A DNA stretch of 64,000 bases from Microbispora bryophytorum (GTDB taxonomy: Bacteria; Actinomycetota; Actinomycetes; Streptosporangiales; Streptosporangiaceae): the NCBI RefSeq assembly GCF_006874465.1, contig NZ_VIRL01000005.1:124001-188000 (forward strand). The letters run 5' to 3'. The position numbers and the translations under genes are program-made. The notes beneath the pieces were generated by a model. That model had not been told where the DNA came from. It worked only from the letters and a program-made list of their open reading frames with translations, and did not search any database. Below are positions 16,020 to 24,856 of the stretch, piece by piece (positions within the stretch are counted from its first letter, which is position 1; the number at the start of each line of letters is the position of its first letter).

Positions 16020-17560
16020 CAGGGCCGCACCTCCTTCGGCAATGTGAACTCGACGTTCTCCTCGGTCACCCGCCGTTCCTCCACCTCCAGCGGGCCGAGC
16101 CCGCCGAGGGCGGCCACGACGGCGTCCACCATCGCGCCGGGGGTGGACGCCCCGGCGGTCAGCCCGACCGTCCGCGCCCCCCGCAGCCAATCGAGCGCGA
16201 TGTCGCCCGGATCGTCGATCAGGCGGGCGAGCGGCGCCTGTCGCGCGGCGACCTCGGTGAGGCGCAGGGCGTTGGAGGAGTTGGCCGAGCCGACGACCAG
16301 CACCAGGTCGGCCTGCGCGGCGACGGCCCGCACCGCGTGCTGCCGGTTGGTCGTCGCGTAGCAGATGTCGTCGCCGCGCGGGCCCTCGGCGTCCGGGAAG
16401 CGCCGCCGGATCGCCGCCGCGACCCGCCCGGCCTCGTCGGCCGCCAGCGTGGTCTGGGTCAGGTAGGCGACCCCGCGCCCCCACGGCACGTTCTGCGCCG
16501 CGTCGGCCACCCCGGCCTCGTCCTCGACCAGCACGCCCGCGCCGGGCACCTCCCCGAGCACGCCCTCGACCTCCTCGTGCCCGGCGTGGCCGATCAGCAC
16601 GACGAGGTCGCCCCGCGCGGCGAACCTGCGGGCCTCCGCGTGGACCTTCGCGACAAGCGGGCACGTCGCGTCGACGACGCGCAGCCCGCGCCGCCCCGCC
16701 TCCTCCCGCACGGCGGGCGCGACCCCGTGCGCGGAGAAGACGGTGACCGCGCCTTCCGGCACCTCGGCGAGGTCGTCGACGAACACCGCGCCGCGCCGCT
16801 CCAGGTCGCGTACGACGTGGATGTTGTGCACGATCTGCTTGCGCACGTACACGGGCGCGCCGAACCGGTCCAGCGCGCGCTCCACGATCTCGATGGCCCG
16901 CTCGACCCCGGCGCAGAACGAGCGGGGCGAGGCCAGCAGGACCCGCCGCGGCCCCGCCGCCGCCGCCCAGCGCGCCAGCACCGGGCCGATCCGGGCGAGC
17001 GTGCGCCGCGCGGCGACCGCGCCGCCCATCGTGGCGAGGTTCAGCAGGGGCGCGTCGGGAGTGTCCACGATGACCCGCACGGCCGCGAACGGCCGGGCCC
17101 CCGCCGCCTCGGCCAGCGGGGCGCTTTCCATGTCGACGGCGCAGGCGCCCTCGCGGGCCAGCGCGTGCCGCCCGCGGCCGGTGACGACGTGCGGGGAGGT
17201 GACGAGCGGGCCGGTGCGGGCCGGCAGCCCGGCGCGGAGGAGCTCTCCGGCGAGCAGCGGGGCCGACGGGCACGGCCAGACCCGGTCGCCGGAGCGGACC
17301 TCGGTGGCGACGAGCACGTCCCCGGGGCGCAGCCCGTCGTGGACGGCGCCGCCGAAGCCGGTGACGGCGAGGGCGGCGGCGGGCGGGAGCAGGGCCGCGG
17401 CGCGCGCCGCCCGGTCGGGGCCCATCCCGACCCGCACGACCCGGATCCGCGGATGGTCGCCCCCGAGCTCCGGCCGCAGGCCGCGAGCGACGGCCCGGGC
17501 CTCCATTCCCAGCGCGGTGCACACGATCAGATCGGTCATGGCGTCGCCCAGATCGGTCAT
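16019..17560 (-). CDS. hpnG-ispH: HpnG nucleosidase fused to IspH (HMBPP reductase)
   Basis: 513 residues in one uninterrupted frame. Residues 1 to about 203 are a purine-nucleoside-phosphorylase-like HpnG ([38 protein letters not shown]), which removes adenine from adenosylhopane. From about 206 the protein is a complete Isp[87 protein letters not shown], with all three Fe-S cysteines. IspH reduces HMBPP to IPP/DMAPP, the isoprenoid precursors. I take ATG 17560 because it overlaps the shc stop (ATGA); an ATG seven codons later repeats MTDL. The join could only be artefactual if a frameshift removed a stop, which the clean in-frame linker argues against. Confidence 0.93.
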   Translation of the reverse strand: MTDLGDAMTDLIVCTALGMEARAVARGLRPELGGDHPRIRVVRVGMGPDRAARAAALLPPAAALAVTGFGGAVHDGLRPGDVLVATEVRSGDRVWPCPSAPLLAGELLRAGLPARTGPLVTSPHVVTGRGRHALAREGACAVDMESAPLAEAAGARPFAAVRVIVDTPDAPLLNLATMGGAVAARRTLARIGPVLARWAAAAGPRRVLLASPRSFCAGVERAIEIVERALDRFGAPVYVRKQIVHNIHVVRDLERRGAVFVDDLAEVPEGAVTVFSAHGVAPAVREEAGRRGLRVVDATCPLVAKVHAEARRFAARGDLVVLIGHAGHEEVEGVLGEVPGAGVLVEDEAGVADAAQNVPWGRGVAYLTQTTLAADEAGRVAAAIRRRFPDAEGPRGDDICYATTNRQHAVRAVAAQADLVLVVGSANSSNALRLTEVAARQAPLARLIDDPGDIALDWLRGARTVGLTAGASTPGAMVDAVVAALGGLGPLEVEERRVTEENVEFTLPKEVRP

Positions 17561-19503
17561 GGTGTGGCCTCCGGTCCGGCCGTCTCGTGCAGGCGCAGGT
17601 AGCGGCCGAGCGCGCTGACCGGGAAGACGAGGCGGTAGAGGTGGTAGTTGATGGAGAAGTCGCCGGGGAAGCCCGTCCCGGTGTAGTGCGGCTCGTCCCA
17701 GGTGCCATCGGGGCGCTGGGTGTCGGCCAGCCAGGCCACGCCCCTGTCCACGGACGGCCCTCGCTCCCCGGCCGCGAGCAGGCCGATGAGGGCCCAGGCC
17801 GTCTGGGACGCGGTCGGCTCGCCCCGCCCGATCCAGGCGGGGTCGCGGTAGGAGCGCATGTCCTCGCCCCAGCCGCCGCTGGGATGCTGGTGCGCCCGCA
17901 GCCAGGCGACGGCCCGCCGCACGCAGGGGGCTCCCGGCCGCACCCCGGCCGCCACGAGGGCGGGCAGCACCGCGCCGGTGCCGTACACGTGGTTGGCCCC
18001 CCAGCGGCCGAACCACGAGCCGTCGGCCTCCTGCGCCCGCAGCAGCCACACCACGGCCCGCCGTACGACGGGGGAGCGGGCCATGCCCTCGACCGCGAGC
18101 GCCTCGACCACGTGCGCGGTCACGTCGGCCGACGGCGGGTCGACGACCGCGCCGAAGTCGCAGAACGGCAGCCGCAGGCACAGCTCGCGGGTGTTGTCGG
18201 CGTCGAAGGCGGCGAAGCCGCCGTCGCGGGAGACCATCCCGGCCATCCACCGCAGCCCCCGCTCCAGCGCCGGCCGGGCGTCGGGCCGGCGCAACCGGCG
18301 CAGCGCGAGGATCACCTCGGCCGTGTCGTCGACGTCGGGGTAGCCGTCGTTGTCGAACTCGAACGCCCATCCGCCCGGCGCGAGACCGGGACGCCGCACC
18401 GTCCAGTCGCCCGGCCCTCGGATCTCCTCGCGCAGCAGCCACTCGCCCGCCTGGGTGAGCGCGGCATGGTCGCGGGGCAGGCCGGCGTCCAGGAGGGCGG
18501 TCATCGCGAGCGCGGTGTCCCAGACCGGCGACTGGCACGCCTCCAGCCTGCGCGTGCCGTCCTCCCTGATGGTGAACCTGTCCAGCCCCGCCAGGCCGGA
18601 GCGCATGACGGGGTGCTCGATGCCGTACCCGCTCAGGTGCAACGCGATCAGCGAGTAGACCCAGGGAGGCTGGATGCCGCCCCATGAGCCGTCGGCCTCC
18701 TGCCGGGCCATGACCCACTCGACGGCCCGCCTCAGGGCGGCGCGGCGAAGCCCGGCGACCGGGCGCCGTTCATACCGGTGCAGGGCGCGGTCGAGGGCCG
18801 CGAACGCCGCGTCCCAGCCGGTGCGCGGCGCCCGCCGCACGGGCCTTCCGGTGCGCAGCTCGGGCAGGCCGAACGGCAGCGGCCGGACCGGCCGGTGCGC
18901 GGTCACGATCGTGAGCGGGACGATGGTCTGCCGCGCCCAGCAGGCCCAGTCGTAGACGTTCAGCGGGCACCACGGCGGCAGGAACATGATCTCCGGGGGG
19001 ATGACCGGCAGGTCCTCCCACCGCCACTGCCCGAACAGGGCGAGCCAGATCCGGGTGAAGACCCGGGCCGACTCGACGCCGCCGGCTCCGCGCACGCACG
19101 CCGCCGCGGCGCGCATGTGCGGAGCCGAGGGCGGGTCGCCCGCGAGCCGCAGCGCGACGTACGCCTCGACCGTGGTGGACACATCGGCGGGCCCGTCATG
19201 GAAGTTGGCCCAGCTGCCGTCCTCACGCTGCTGCGACCTGATCCACCGGGCGGCCTCGGCGGTCTCCTCGTCGGTCCGCACGCCCAGGAACTCGCGCAGC
19301 AGGAGGTCCTCGGCGTCCATGGTCACGTTGGTCTGGAGCTCGCCCTTCCACCAGCCCTCGGGCGCCTGCAGGCCGAGCAGGTGGTCGCGGGCCGCCTTCA
19401 GGGCGGTCGCGGCGCGGGCGGCGCCGGTGGCGACCCCCGTGGCGACTCCCGTTTCGACTCCCGTTTCGACTCCGGCGGTGACGCCGGTGGTGACGCCGGT
19501 CAT
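17557..19503 (-). CDS. shc: Squalene-hopene cyclase
   Basis: 648 residues, normal for the family. The catalytic DxDD motif appears as [14 protein letters not shown] repeats such as [34 protein letters not shown] and QRPDGTWDE are spaced along both alpha-barrel domains. It cyclises squalene to hopene and hopanol as a monotopic membrane protein. The extreme N terminus is six copies of a TGVx tetrapeptide encoded by 12-bp tandem repeats and is not part of the conserved fold. ATG 19503 overlaps the hpnE stop. Confidence 0.96.
   Translation of the reverse strand: MTGVTTGVTAGVETGVETGVATGVATGAARAATALKAARDHLLGLQAPEGWWKGELQTNVTMDAEDLLLREFLGVRTDEETAEAARWIRSQQREDGSWANFHDGPADVSTTVEAYVALRLAGDPPSAPHMRAAAACVRGAGGVESARVFTRIWLALFGQWRWEDLPVIPPEIMFLPPWCPLNVYDWACWARQTIVPLTIVTAHRPVRPLPFGLPELRTGRPVRRAPRTGWDAAFAALDRALHRYERRPVAGLRRAALRRAVEWVMARQEADGSWGGIQPPWVYSLIALHLSGYGIEHPVMRSGLAGLDRFTIREDGTRRLEACQSPVWDTALAMTALLDAGLPRDHAALTQAGEWLLREEIRGPGDWTVRRPGLAPGGWAFEFDNDGYPDVDDTAEVILALRRLRRPDARPALERGLRWMAGMVSRDGGFAAFDADNTRELCLRLPFCDFGAVVDPPSADVTAHVVEALAVEGMARSPVVRRAVVWLLRAQEADGSWFGRWGANHVYGTGAVLPALVAAGVRPGAPCVRRAVAWLRAHQHPSGGWGEDMRSYRDPAWIGRGEPTASQTAWALIGLLAAGERGPSVDRGVAWLADTQRPDGTWDEPHYTGTGFPGDFSINYHLYRLVFPVSALGRYLRLHETAGPEATP
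19429..19500 (-). repeat. Six 12-bp tandem repeats inside the start of shc
   Basis: Units at 12-bp spacing from 19429 to 19500; adjacent pairs are identical or differ by one or two bases. They encode [24 protein letters not shown]. Copy number could vary by slippage without breaking the frame. Confidence 0.85.
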
Positions 19504-20924
19504 CGAGCCAGCTCCCGTTCGAGATGCCGCCTGGCGAGGCGGGCCGCGTGGAGTCCGCTGCGCACGGCTCCCTCCATCGTGTCGGGCCAGCCCGTGTCGG
19601 TCCACGCGCCGGCGAGGAACAGTCCGGGCCACCGGGTGGCCGCGCCGGGGCGCAACCCCCCGCTGCCCGGGACCTGCCGGAAGGTCGCCCGCCGCTCCCT
19701 GGTGATGAACAGGTCCACGACCCGCGCCGCCCGCGCGGCCGGGAGCAGCCGCTCCAGCTCGGGCAGGAACACCTCCCGCATCACGGCCGTGGGCACGTCG
19801 ATCCAGTGCCGCGCCGCCGACACCGAGACGGTGAGGTACTGGCCCCGGGTCAGCCCGCCGGAGGCGGTCCTGTCGAAGATCCACTGCACGGGCGAGCCGA
19901 CGACGGCGGCGAACGGCAGCCGGGTGACGGGCCGGTCGTAGACGACGTGCACGTTGACGATCGGGCTCGCCCCGAGGCCCGCCCAGGCATCCCGGTCCGG
20001 CGCGGCCTCCGGCGGCACGAGCCGCGCGGCCTGGCCGTGCGGGGTGGCGACGACGACGGCCGACGCGCCGACGCGCGCGCCGCCCACGAGGATCGAGGGT
20101 CCGCTCAGGCCCGGCAGGCACGGCAGCACCCGCTCGACCTTCGCCGCCAGCCGCACCTCGCCGCCCAGCCGGGCGATCGCGGACAGCGCGGCGCCGCCGT
20201 GCAGGTCGCCCAGGGGGACGGACGGCACGCCGATGTCGGCGGCGTCGGCGCGGCCGAGCAGGGCCGTCCTGAAGACCATCGCCGCCGGGCCCAGCGCCGC
20301 CTCGTCGGCCGGGATGTTGAGCGCGGCCACCGCGAACAGATCCCACAGCGCCCGCCGCACGGTCTCCCGCTGGCCGTTTTCGGCCAGCCAGCCGCCGAGC
20401 GCGGCCCGGTCGAGGGCGGGCTCCGCCGGGTCGAGCCCGCGCAGCGCGAACGCGCCGCGCGCCGCGCGCAGCCGGTCGGCGGGGGACAGCAGGCGGTAGC
20501 CCGCGAGCGCGGGCAGCAGGTGGAGTGGCCCGGGCAGCGCGGCCCGGCGCAGCCGTCCCCGTCCGCCGTGCGGGGTGAGCACGCGTACGTCGAAGCGCTC
20601 CTGCAGGCGCACCCGCCCGGTGCCGCCGAGCCGGTCCAGCAGCCCGCGGTAGGCGGTGCAGCAGCGCAGGAAGACGTGCTGCCCGTTGTCGGCCGTCAGG
20701 CCGCCCCGGGTGAAGGAGTGGGTGGCGCCGCCGAGCCGGGGCCTCGCCTCGTACAGGGTCACCGGCCATCCGGCCTCCGCGAGCGCGAGGGCCGCGGTGA
20801 TGCCGGCGAGGCCGCCGCCCACCACGGCCACGGGCGGAACGGCCGCGCCCTCCCCGGCGCTCCGCGTGCCGTGCGCCGTGCCGTTCTCCGTGCCGTTCTC
20901 CGGGCCGTTCAGCTGGCCGTTCAT
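19500..20924 (-). CDS. hpnE: Hydroxysqualene dehydroxylase HpnE
   Basis: 474-residue FAD enzyme of the squalene/phytoene-desaturase family. Dinucleotide-binding motif VAVVGGGLAGITAALALAEAG begins near residue 31; YEARPRLGGATHSF and the C-terminal LFLAGAWTDTGWPDTMEGAVRSGLHAA match HpnE. It reduces hydroxysqualene to squalene. The N-terminal 20 residues are a 12-bp-period repeat (NGx units). ATG 20924 overlaps the hpnD stop. Confidence 0.93.
   Translation of the reverse strand: MNGQLNGPENGTENGTAHGTRSAGEGAAVPPVAVVGGGLAGITAALALAEAGWPVTLYEARPRLGGATHSFTRGGLTADNGQHVFLRCCTAYRGLLDRLGGTGRVRLQERFDVRVLTPHGGRGRLRRAALPGPLHLLPALAGYRLLSPADRLRAARGAFALRGLDPAEPALDRAALGGWLAENGQRETVRRALWDLFAVAALNIPADEAALGPAAMVFRTALLGRADAADIGVPSVPLGDLHGGAALSAIARLGGEVRLAAKVERVLPCLPGLSGPSILVGGARVGASAVVVATPHGQAARLVPPEAAPDRDAWAGLGASPIVNVHVVYDRPVTRLPFAAVVGSPVQWIFDRTASGGLTRGQYLTVSVSAARHWIDVPTAVMREVFLPELERLLPAARAARVVDLFITRERRATFRQVPGSGGLRPGAATRWPGLFLAGAWTDTGWPDTMEGAVRSGLHAARLARRHLERELAR
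20865..20924 (-). repeat. Five 12-bp tandem repeats at the start of hpnE
   Basis: Encodes MNGQ, LNGP, ENGT, ENGT, AHGT. Core AACGGC recurs every 12 bp. Lies upstream of the FAD domain. Confidence 0.8.
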
Positions 20925-21895
20925 CGGGCCGCTCCCTTGATCGCCCGCGCCGCCTCCATCGCCTTCGCCCACGGCGTGAGCGACACGCGCCCGGCCAGCG
21001 CCCGGCCGGGGTCGGCGGCGATGCGGGCGAGCAGGCGCCGGTAGATGCCCGCCATCGCCGCGGTGCAGGCCGCGCTGCGCCGGTCGAGCAGCGGGATCAG
21101 GCTCATCCCCTCGGCGTACCAGCCGAGCGCCCGCCCGGCCTCGTACCGGATGAGCCGAGCCAGCCGCTCCGGCGGGTCGGCGAACGCCCCTGACGCGTCC
21201 AGATCGAGCGTGCAGCCGAACCTGCGCAGGTCGTCGGCGGGCAGATACACGCGGCCCGCGCACCGGTCCTCGCGCAGGTCCCTGAGCACGTTGGTGAGCT
21301 GGAGCGCCACGCCCAGGGCGTCCGCGAGCCGCGCGGCCCGCCGCAGCGCCCCGTCCCCGCGTGCCGCCCCGTCGGCGAGGCCGAACACGCCGAGGGACAG
21401 CCGCCCGATGGACCCGGCTACATCCCGGCAGTAGCCGACCAGGTCCTCGTAGGACTGGTAGCGCGCGCCCGCGACGTCGTCGGCGCATCCGTCGATGAGC
21501 TCCTCGAACGCCTCCAGCGGGACGGGGAAGCGCACGGCGGTGTCGCGCAGGGCCACCAGGACGGGGTCGGCGGGGTCCGGCCGCGGAGCGCGCAGCCCCG
21601 TCCGCGCCTCCTCAAGGGCCGCCAGCCGCGCGTCCACCGGCCCGGCCGCGTCGCCGATGTCGTCGATCCGCCGGGCGAAGGCATAGAGCGCGCTGAGCGC
21701 GCGGCGCTTGGGCGGGGCGAGCAGGCGGATGCCGTAGGCGAAGTTGCGGGCCTGGGTGCGGACGACGCGCTCGCAGTACCGGTAGGCCACCGGAACCGGC
21801 ACCGGCACCGGTACGGACGCGGGCGTGACGGGGTGCAGCGCGGGGCCGGGCGGGTGATCGGGAACGGGATCAGGAATCGCGCCGGGAACCGTCAC
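20921..21895 (-). CDS. hpnD: Presqualene diphosphate synthase HpnD
   Basis: 324 residues of the squalene/phytoene synthase family. First Asp-rich motif RRIDDIGD, second NVLRDLRED, and VYLPADDLRRFGC are present. It condenses two farnesyl diphosphates to presqualene diphosphate. The GTG at 21895 has a near-ideal AAGGAGGTGAACG ribosome-binding site, although it lies 26 bp inside hpnC; the first 35 residues are Pro/Val-rich with a VPVPVPVP run and precede the conserved fold. Confidence 0.93.
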   Translation of the reverse strand: MTVPGAIPDPVPDHPPGPALHPVTPASVPVPVPVPVAYRYCERVVRTQARNFAYGIRLLAPPKRRALSALYAFARRIDDIGDAAGPVDARLAALEEARTGLRAPRPDPADPVLVALRDTAVRFPVPLEAFEELIDGCADDVAGARYQSYEDLVGYCRDVAGSIGRLSLGVFGLADGAARGDGALRRAARLADALGVALQLTNVLRDLREDRCAGRVYLPADDLRRFGCTLDLDASGAFADPPERLARLIRYEAGRALGWYAEGMSLIPLLDRRSAACTAAMAGIYRRLLARIAADPGRALAGRVSLTPWAKAMEAARAIKGAAR

Positions 21896-22721
21896 CGTTC
21901 ACCTCCTTCAGCACGCGTACCCACTCGCTCAGCACCGTGCGGCGGCGCGCGCGGACCGCCCCGCCGAGGACGTCGTGCCGGCCTCGCTCCAGCGCCGCGA
22001 GCGCCGCGCGGCCGCCCGCGACGTACCCGGCGACCGCGGTGCGGGCGAACCCGCTCAGCGTCTCCAGCAGCGGCATCCCCTCGTCCAGCAGGGTGGCGGC
22101 GCGGCGGGCCTGCAGCGCGACGGCCCGGCGCAGCCGCGGGCAGGTGCGCGAGGCGTCCAGGTCGGACGCGCGGCAGCCGAACCTGCGCAGGTCCTCGCCG
22201 GGGAGGTAGACGCGGCCGCGGGCGTGGTCCTCACCCACGTCCTGACAGTGCTCGATCACCTGCAACGCCGAGCAGATGCGGTCCGACAGCCGCGCCCGCT
22301 CCGGGGTGGCCACGCCGAAGACGTGCAGGACGATCCGGCCGACCGGATTGGCGGACAGCTCGCAGTAGGCCAGCAACTGCCCGAAGGTGTCGTAGCGCCG
22401 CACCACCTGGTCGCGCCGGTTGGCCTCGACGAGGTGGAGGAAGGGCGTCCGCGGCACGCCCCGCCCGGCGACCAGCGGCGCCAGCGCGCCCACGGCGGGC
22501 AGCCGCGGGCTCCCCCCGGCGTACAGGCGGCCGAGATCGGCCTCCACCGCGTCGAGCAGGGCGGGGCGCTCGGCCGGGTCCGCCTCGTCGCCGACGTCGT
22601 CCACGTAGCGGGCGAAGCAGTACAGGGCCATCAGGTCGCGGCGGTACGCGCGCGGAAGCAGGCGGGAGGCCACCGGGAAGTTTTCCCGGCGCGCGGCGTC
22701 GCGTACGTCCGCTGCGGACAT
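21870..22721 (-). CDS. hpnC: Hydroxysqualene synthase HpnC
   Basis: 283 residues, squalene/phytoene synthase family. Motifs FARYVDDVGDEAD and IEHCQDVGEDHARGRVYLPGEDLRRFGC are intact. It turns presqualene diphosphate into hydroxysqualene. ATG 22721 (MSAADVRDAARRENFPVASRLLP) fits the family N terminus; upstream in-frame codons are in AT-richer promoter sequence. First gene of the hopanoid operon. Confidence 0.93.
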   Translation of the reverse strand: MSAADVRDAARRENFPVASRLLPRAYRRDLMALYCFARYVDDVGDEADPAERPALLDAVEADLGRLYAGGSPRLPAVGALAPLVAGRGVPRTPFLHLVEANRRDQVVRRYDTFGQLLAYCELSANPVGRIVLHVFGVATPERARLSDRICSALQVIEHCQDVGEDHARGRVYLPGEDLRRFGCRASDLDASRTCPRLRRAVALQARRAATLLDEGMPLLETLSGFARTAVAGYVAGGRAALAALERGRHDVLGGAVRARRRTVLSEWVRVLKEVNGDGSRRDS

Positions 22722-22828
22722 GTCTGAAGAATCTCCATCGCAATTCACCACAAAACCCGACGGCCCGGCAGGCGCCTTTGCATGGGCAAGCCCGCGGGAA
22801 AATCGGCGCACGCGGCCGGACGATATCA

Positions 22829-22886
22829 GGAAAAAAGAGCAAAAGAGTGGTCGAGAATAACGCCGAGAGCGAGTGGTCTTTTTTCC
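22829..22886. repeat. 10-bp perfect inverted repeat upstream of hpnC
   Basis: GGAAAAAAGA (22829-22838) and TCTTTTTTCC (22877-22886) enclose 38 bp that also hold a GAGTGGTC direct repeat (22845, 22871). It lies between the 3' end of the deacetylase gene and hpnC. Either a terminator for the deacetylase transcript or a regulatory site of the hopanoid promoter. Confidence 0.5.
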
Positions 22887-22892
22887 GGGTGT

Positions 22893-23675
22893 TTATGCTT
22901 CCGGCCGCAGGTAAAAGCTTGCCGGGACCGGGCGCCGGTGCGGCCGCACGCCGCCGGGTACACCCACGCCGTGGGCGCCGAGCGGTCCGACACGGAGCCC
23001 GGCGGCGCGGCAGCGGCCGACCACGCCGGCGAGCGCGCCCAGTGCCGAGCGCCAGGAATCCGGGGCGGAGGTGTGGTCGCAGTCGTGCAGCAGCAGCGTC
23101 GCCCCGCCGCGCAGGCCGGGCTCCAGGGTGCGCAGCACCGAGCCGGGCGTGGCCCGTTCCGTCCAGTCCTCGCCCCAGGCCGTCCACAGCACCGGCCGCA
23201 GGCCGTGCCACCGGGCCGCGAGCAGCGCCTCGGCGCTCAGCACGCCGTACGGCGGGCGATACCACGACGGGCGTGCGCCGGTGACGGCGGTGACGAGGCT
23301 CGCGGCCCTGCCCATCTCCGCCGCGACCCTGCCCGGCGGGGTGACCAGGGCGTTGTGGTGCCGCCAGCCGTGCACGGCGACCTCGTGCCCGGCCCGCGCG
23401 ATGCTCCGCCCGGCCTCGGGGTGGCGGTCGAGCATCTCGCCGAGGAGGAAGAAGGTCGCCCGGCAGCCGAGCCGGTCCAGCTCGTCGAGGAACAGCGGGG
23501 TCGACCGGGGGTCGGGCCCGTCGTCGAAGGTCAGCGCCACGTGCCCGGGGTCGCCCTCGCCGGCGAGGGACGGCAGCAGACGGCGGACCGGAGGCAGCCA
23601 GGTGGCCCCCGGCCCGGCATGCAGCAGGGCGGCCAGCAGGGCCGGCCCGGCGACGACGAGCGCGTGAGGTCTCAT
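22893..23675 (-). CDS. Polysaccharide deacetylase (NodB fold)
   Basis: 260 residues. Catalytic/metal motifs HVALTFDDGPDPRST, HEVAVHGWRHHN and SWYRPPYGVLS are complete, with LLLHDCDH as the last motif. The N-terminal MRPHALVVAGPALLAALLHAG is hydrophobic enough for a membrane anchor or signal. It would de-N-acetylate an extracytoplasmic or lipid-linked sugar. Adjacent to the hopanoid operon and divergent from a glycosyltransferase, so a role in a glycosylated lipid such as glucosaminyl-bacteriohopanetetrol is attractive but inferred. Confidence 0.85.
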   Translation of the reverse strand: MRPHALVVAGPALLAALLHAGPGATWLPPVRRLLPSLAGEGDPGHVALTFDDGPDPRSTPLFLDELDRLGCRATFFLLGEMLDRHPEAGRSIARAGHEVAVHGWRHHNALVTPPGRVAAEMGRAASLVTAVTGARPSWYRPPYGVLSAEALLAARWHGLRPVLWTAWGEDWTERATPGSVLRTLEPGLRGGATLLLHDCDHTSAPDSWRSALGALAGVVGRCRAAGLRVGPLGAHGVGVPGGVRPHRRPVPASFYLRPEA

Positions 23676-23722
23676 CGCATTCCAGTGTCCGTCACGCCTC
23701 CCCCCACCCGGAAAGGAGGGTC

Positions 23723-24856
23723 ATGAGGGACAGGGCTTTGATCGTCAGCGCCTCGATGGGAGCGGGCCACGACGCCGTGGCCGAGGAGCTGGCCCGCCGC
23801 CTGGCCGCCTCCGGCGCGCGCGCGGAGGTCGTGGACGTGCTCGCCCTGCTGCCGCTGCGGCTGGGCGCGCTCCTGCGGTGGTGGTATCGCGGGGTCATGC
23901 TGCGGGCGCCGTGGCTGTACGCGCTGGTCTACCGCGTCTTCTTCGTCTCCCCCCGAGCCCCCGCCACCTCGCCTCTGACGGTCGTGGCCGCGGCCGGGCT
24001 GGCCCGGGTGGTGCGCCGCGTCCGGCCCTCCGTGGTGGTGCCGGTCTTCCACGTGGCCGCGCAGGCCGCCGGCCACCTGCGGGCGCGGGGGCGGCTGGCC
24101 GTGCCGAGCGTGGTCGTGCTGACCGACTTCGCCGTGCACCGCCTCTGGCTGCACCCCGGCAACGACCGCTACCTGTGCCCGGACACGGCCACGGCCCTCG
24201 CCGTGACGGCCGCCGCCGGTCGCCCGGCCTTCCGCTGCGCCCCCATCGTCCGTCCCCGGTTCGCGGCTCCGGGCGCCGCGGTGGCGGAGGTCCGGGCCCG
24301 CATCGGCCTGCGGGACGGCGACCGGATCGTGCTCGTGTGCGCCGGGTCCTGGGGGGTCGGCCGGGTGGCGGCGACCGCCCGGCTCCTGGCCCGCTCGGGC
24401 CGGTACGCGCCCGTCGTGCTGTGCGGGCGCAACGAGCGGCTGCGCCGCCGCCTCGGGCGCCTGCTCGGCCGCGCCGGCGCGGGGGCCGCCGTCGGCTGGC
24501 GGGACGACCTGGCGGACCTGCTCGCCTCCGCCTACGCGCTGGTGGACAACGCGGGCGGGCTGACCTGCAGGGAGGCGTTCGCGGCGGGAGTGCCGGTCGT
24601 CACCTACCGGCCCATCGCGGGGCACGGCAGGGACGGTGTGCTCGCGATGGCCCGCGCCGGGGTGAGCGTGCACGCGCGGCGCCGCGCGGACCTGCTGCGG
24701 GCGCTCGACCGGCTCGAACCCGGTCTGCCCGGGCGGGGCGCGCTCACCGCGCGGGCGGCCGCGCTGTTCACCTCGGCGCCGGCCGAGTCCCTTCTCCTCC
24801 CCGGCCTCCTGCTCCCCGGCGATGCCGTACCCCGGCCATGGGAGCCTGCTCCGTGA
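23723..24856 (+). CDS. Glycosyltransferase, MGDG synthase/MurG-like (GT28 type)
   Basis: 377 residues. N-terminal ALIVSASMGAGHDAVAEELARRL is the MGDG-synthase GAGH loop; PSVVVPVFHVAAQAAG, VLTDFAVHRLWLHPGNDRYLC and the C-terminal donor-site VDNAGGLTCREAFAAGVPVVTYRPIAGHGRDG fit a lipid or polyprenol glycosyltransferase. Start has AAAGGAGGG six bases upstream. Its last 89 bp overlap the convergent DMT transporter gene. Position beside the hopanoid operon suggests a lipid acceptor. Confidence 0.83.
   Translation: MRDRALIVSASMGAGHDAVAEELARRLAASGARAEVVDVLALLPLRLGALLRWWYRGVMLRAPWLYALVYRVFFVSPRAPATSPLTVVAAAGLARVVRRVRPSVVVPVFHVAAQAAGHLRARGRLAVPSVVVLTDFAVHRLWLHPGNDRYLCPDTATALAVTAAAGRPAFRCAPIVRPRFAAPGAAVAEVRARIGLRDGDRIVLVCAGSWGVGRVAATARLLARSGRYAPVVLCGRNERLRRRLGRLLGRAGAGAAVGWRDDLADLLASAYALVDNAGGLTCREAFAAGVPVVTYRPIAGHGRDGVLAMARAGVSVHARRRADLLRALDRLEPGLPGRGALTARAAALFTSAPAESLLLPGLLLPGDAVPRPWEPAP

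Noticed and set aside
19504..20769. In-frame N-terminal extension of shc into hpnE
   Set aside because: The extension is another frame of hpnE; shc homology starts shortly after 19503 and the ATGA overlap marks the start.
19524..21044. 506-codon plus-strand frame opposite hpnE
   Set aside because: Shadow of a well-supported gene; no recognisable domain.
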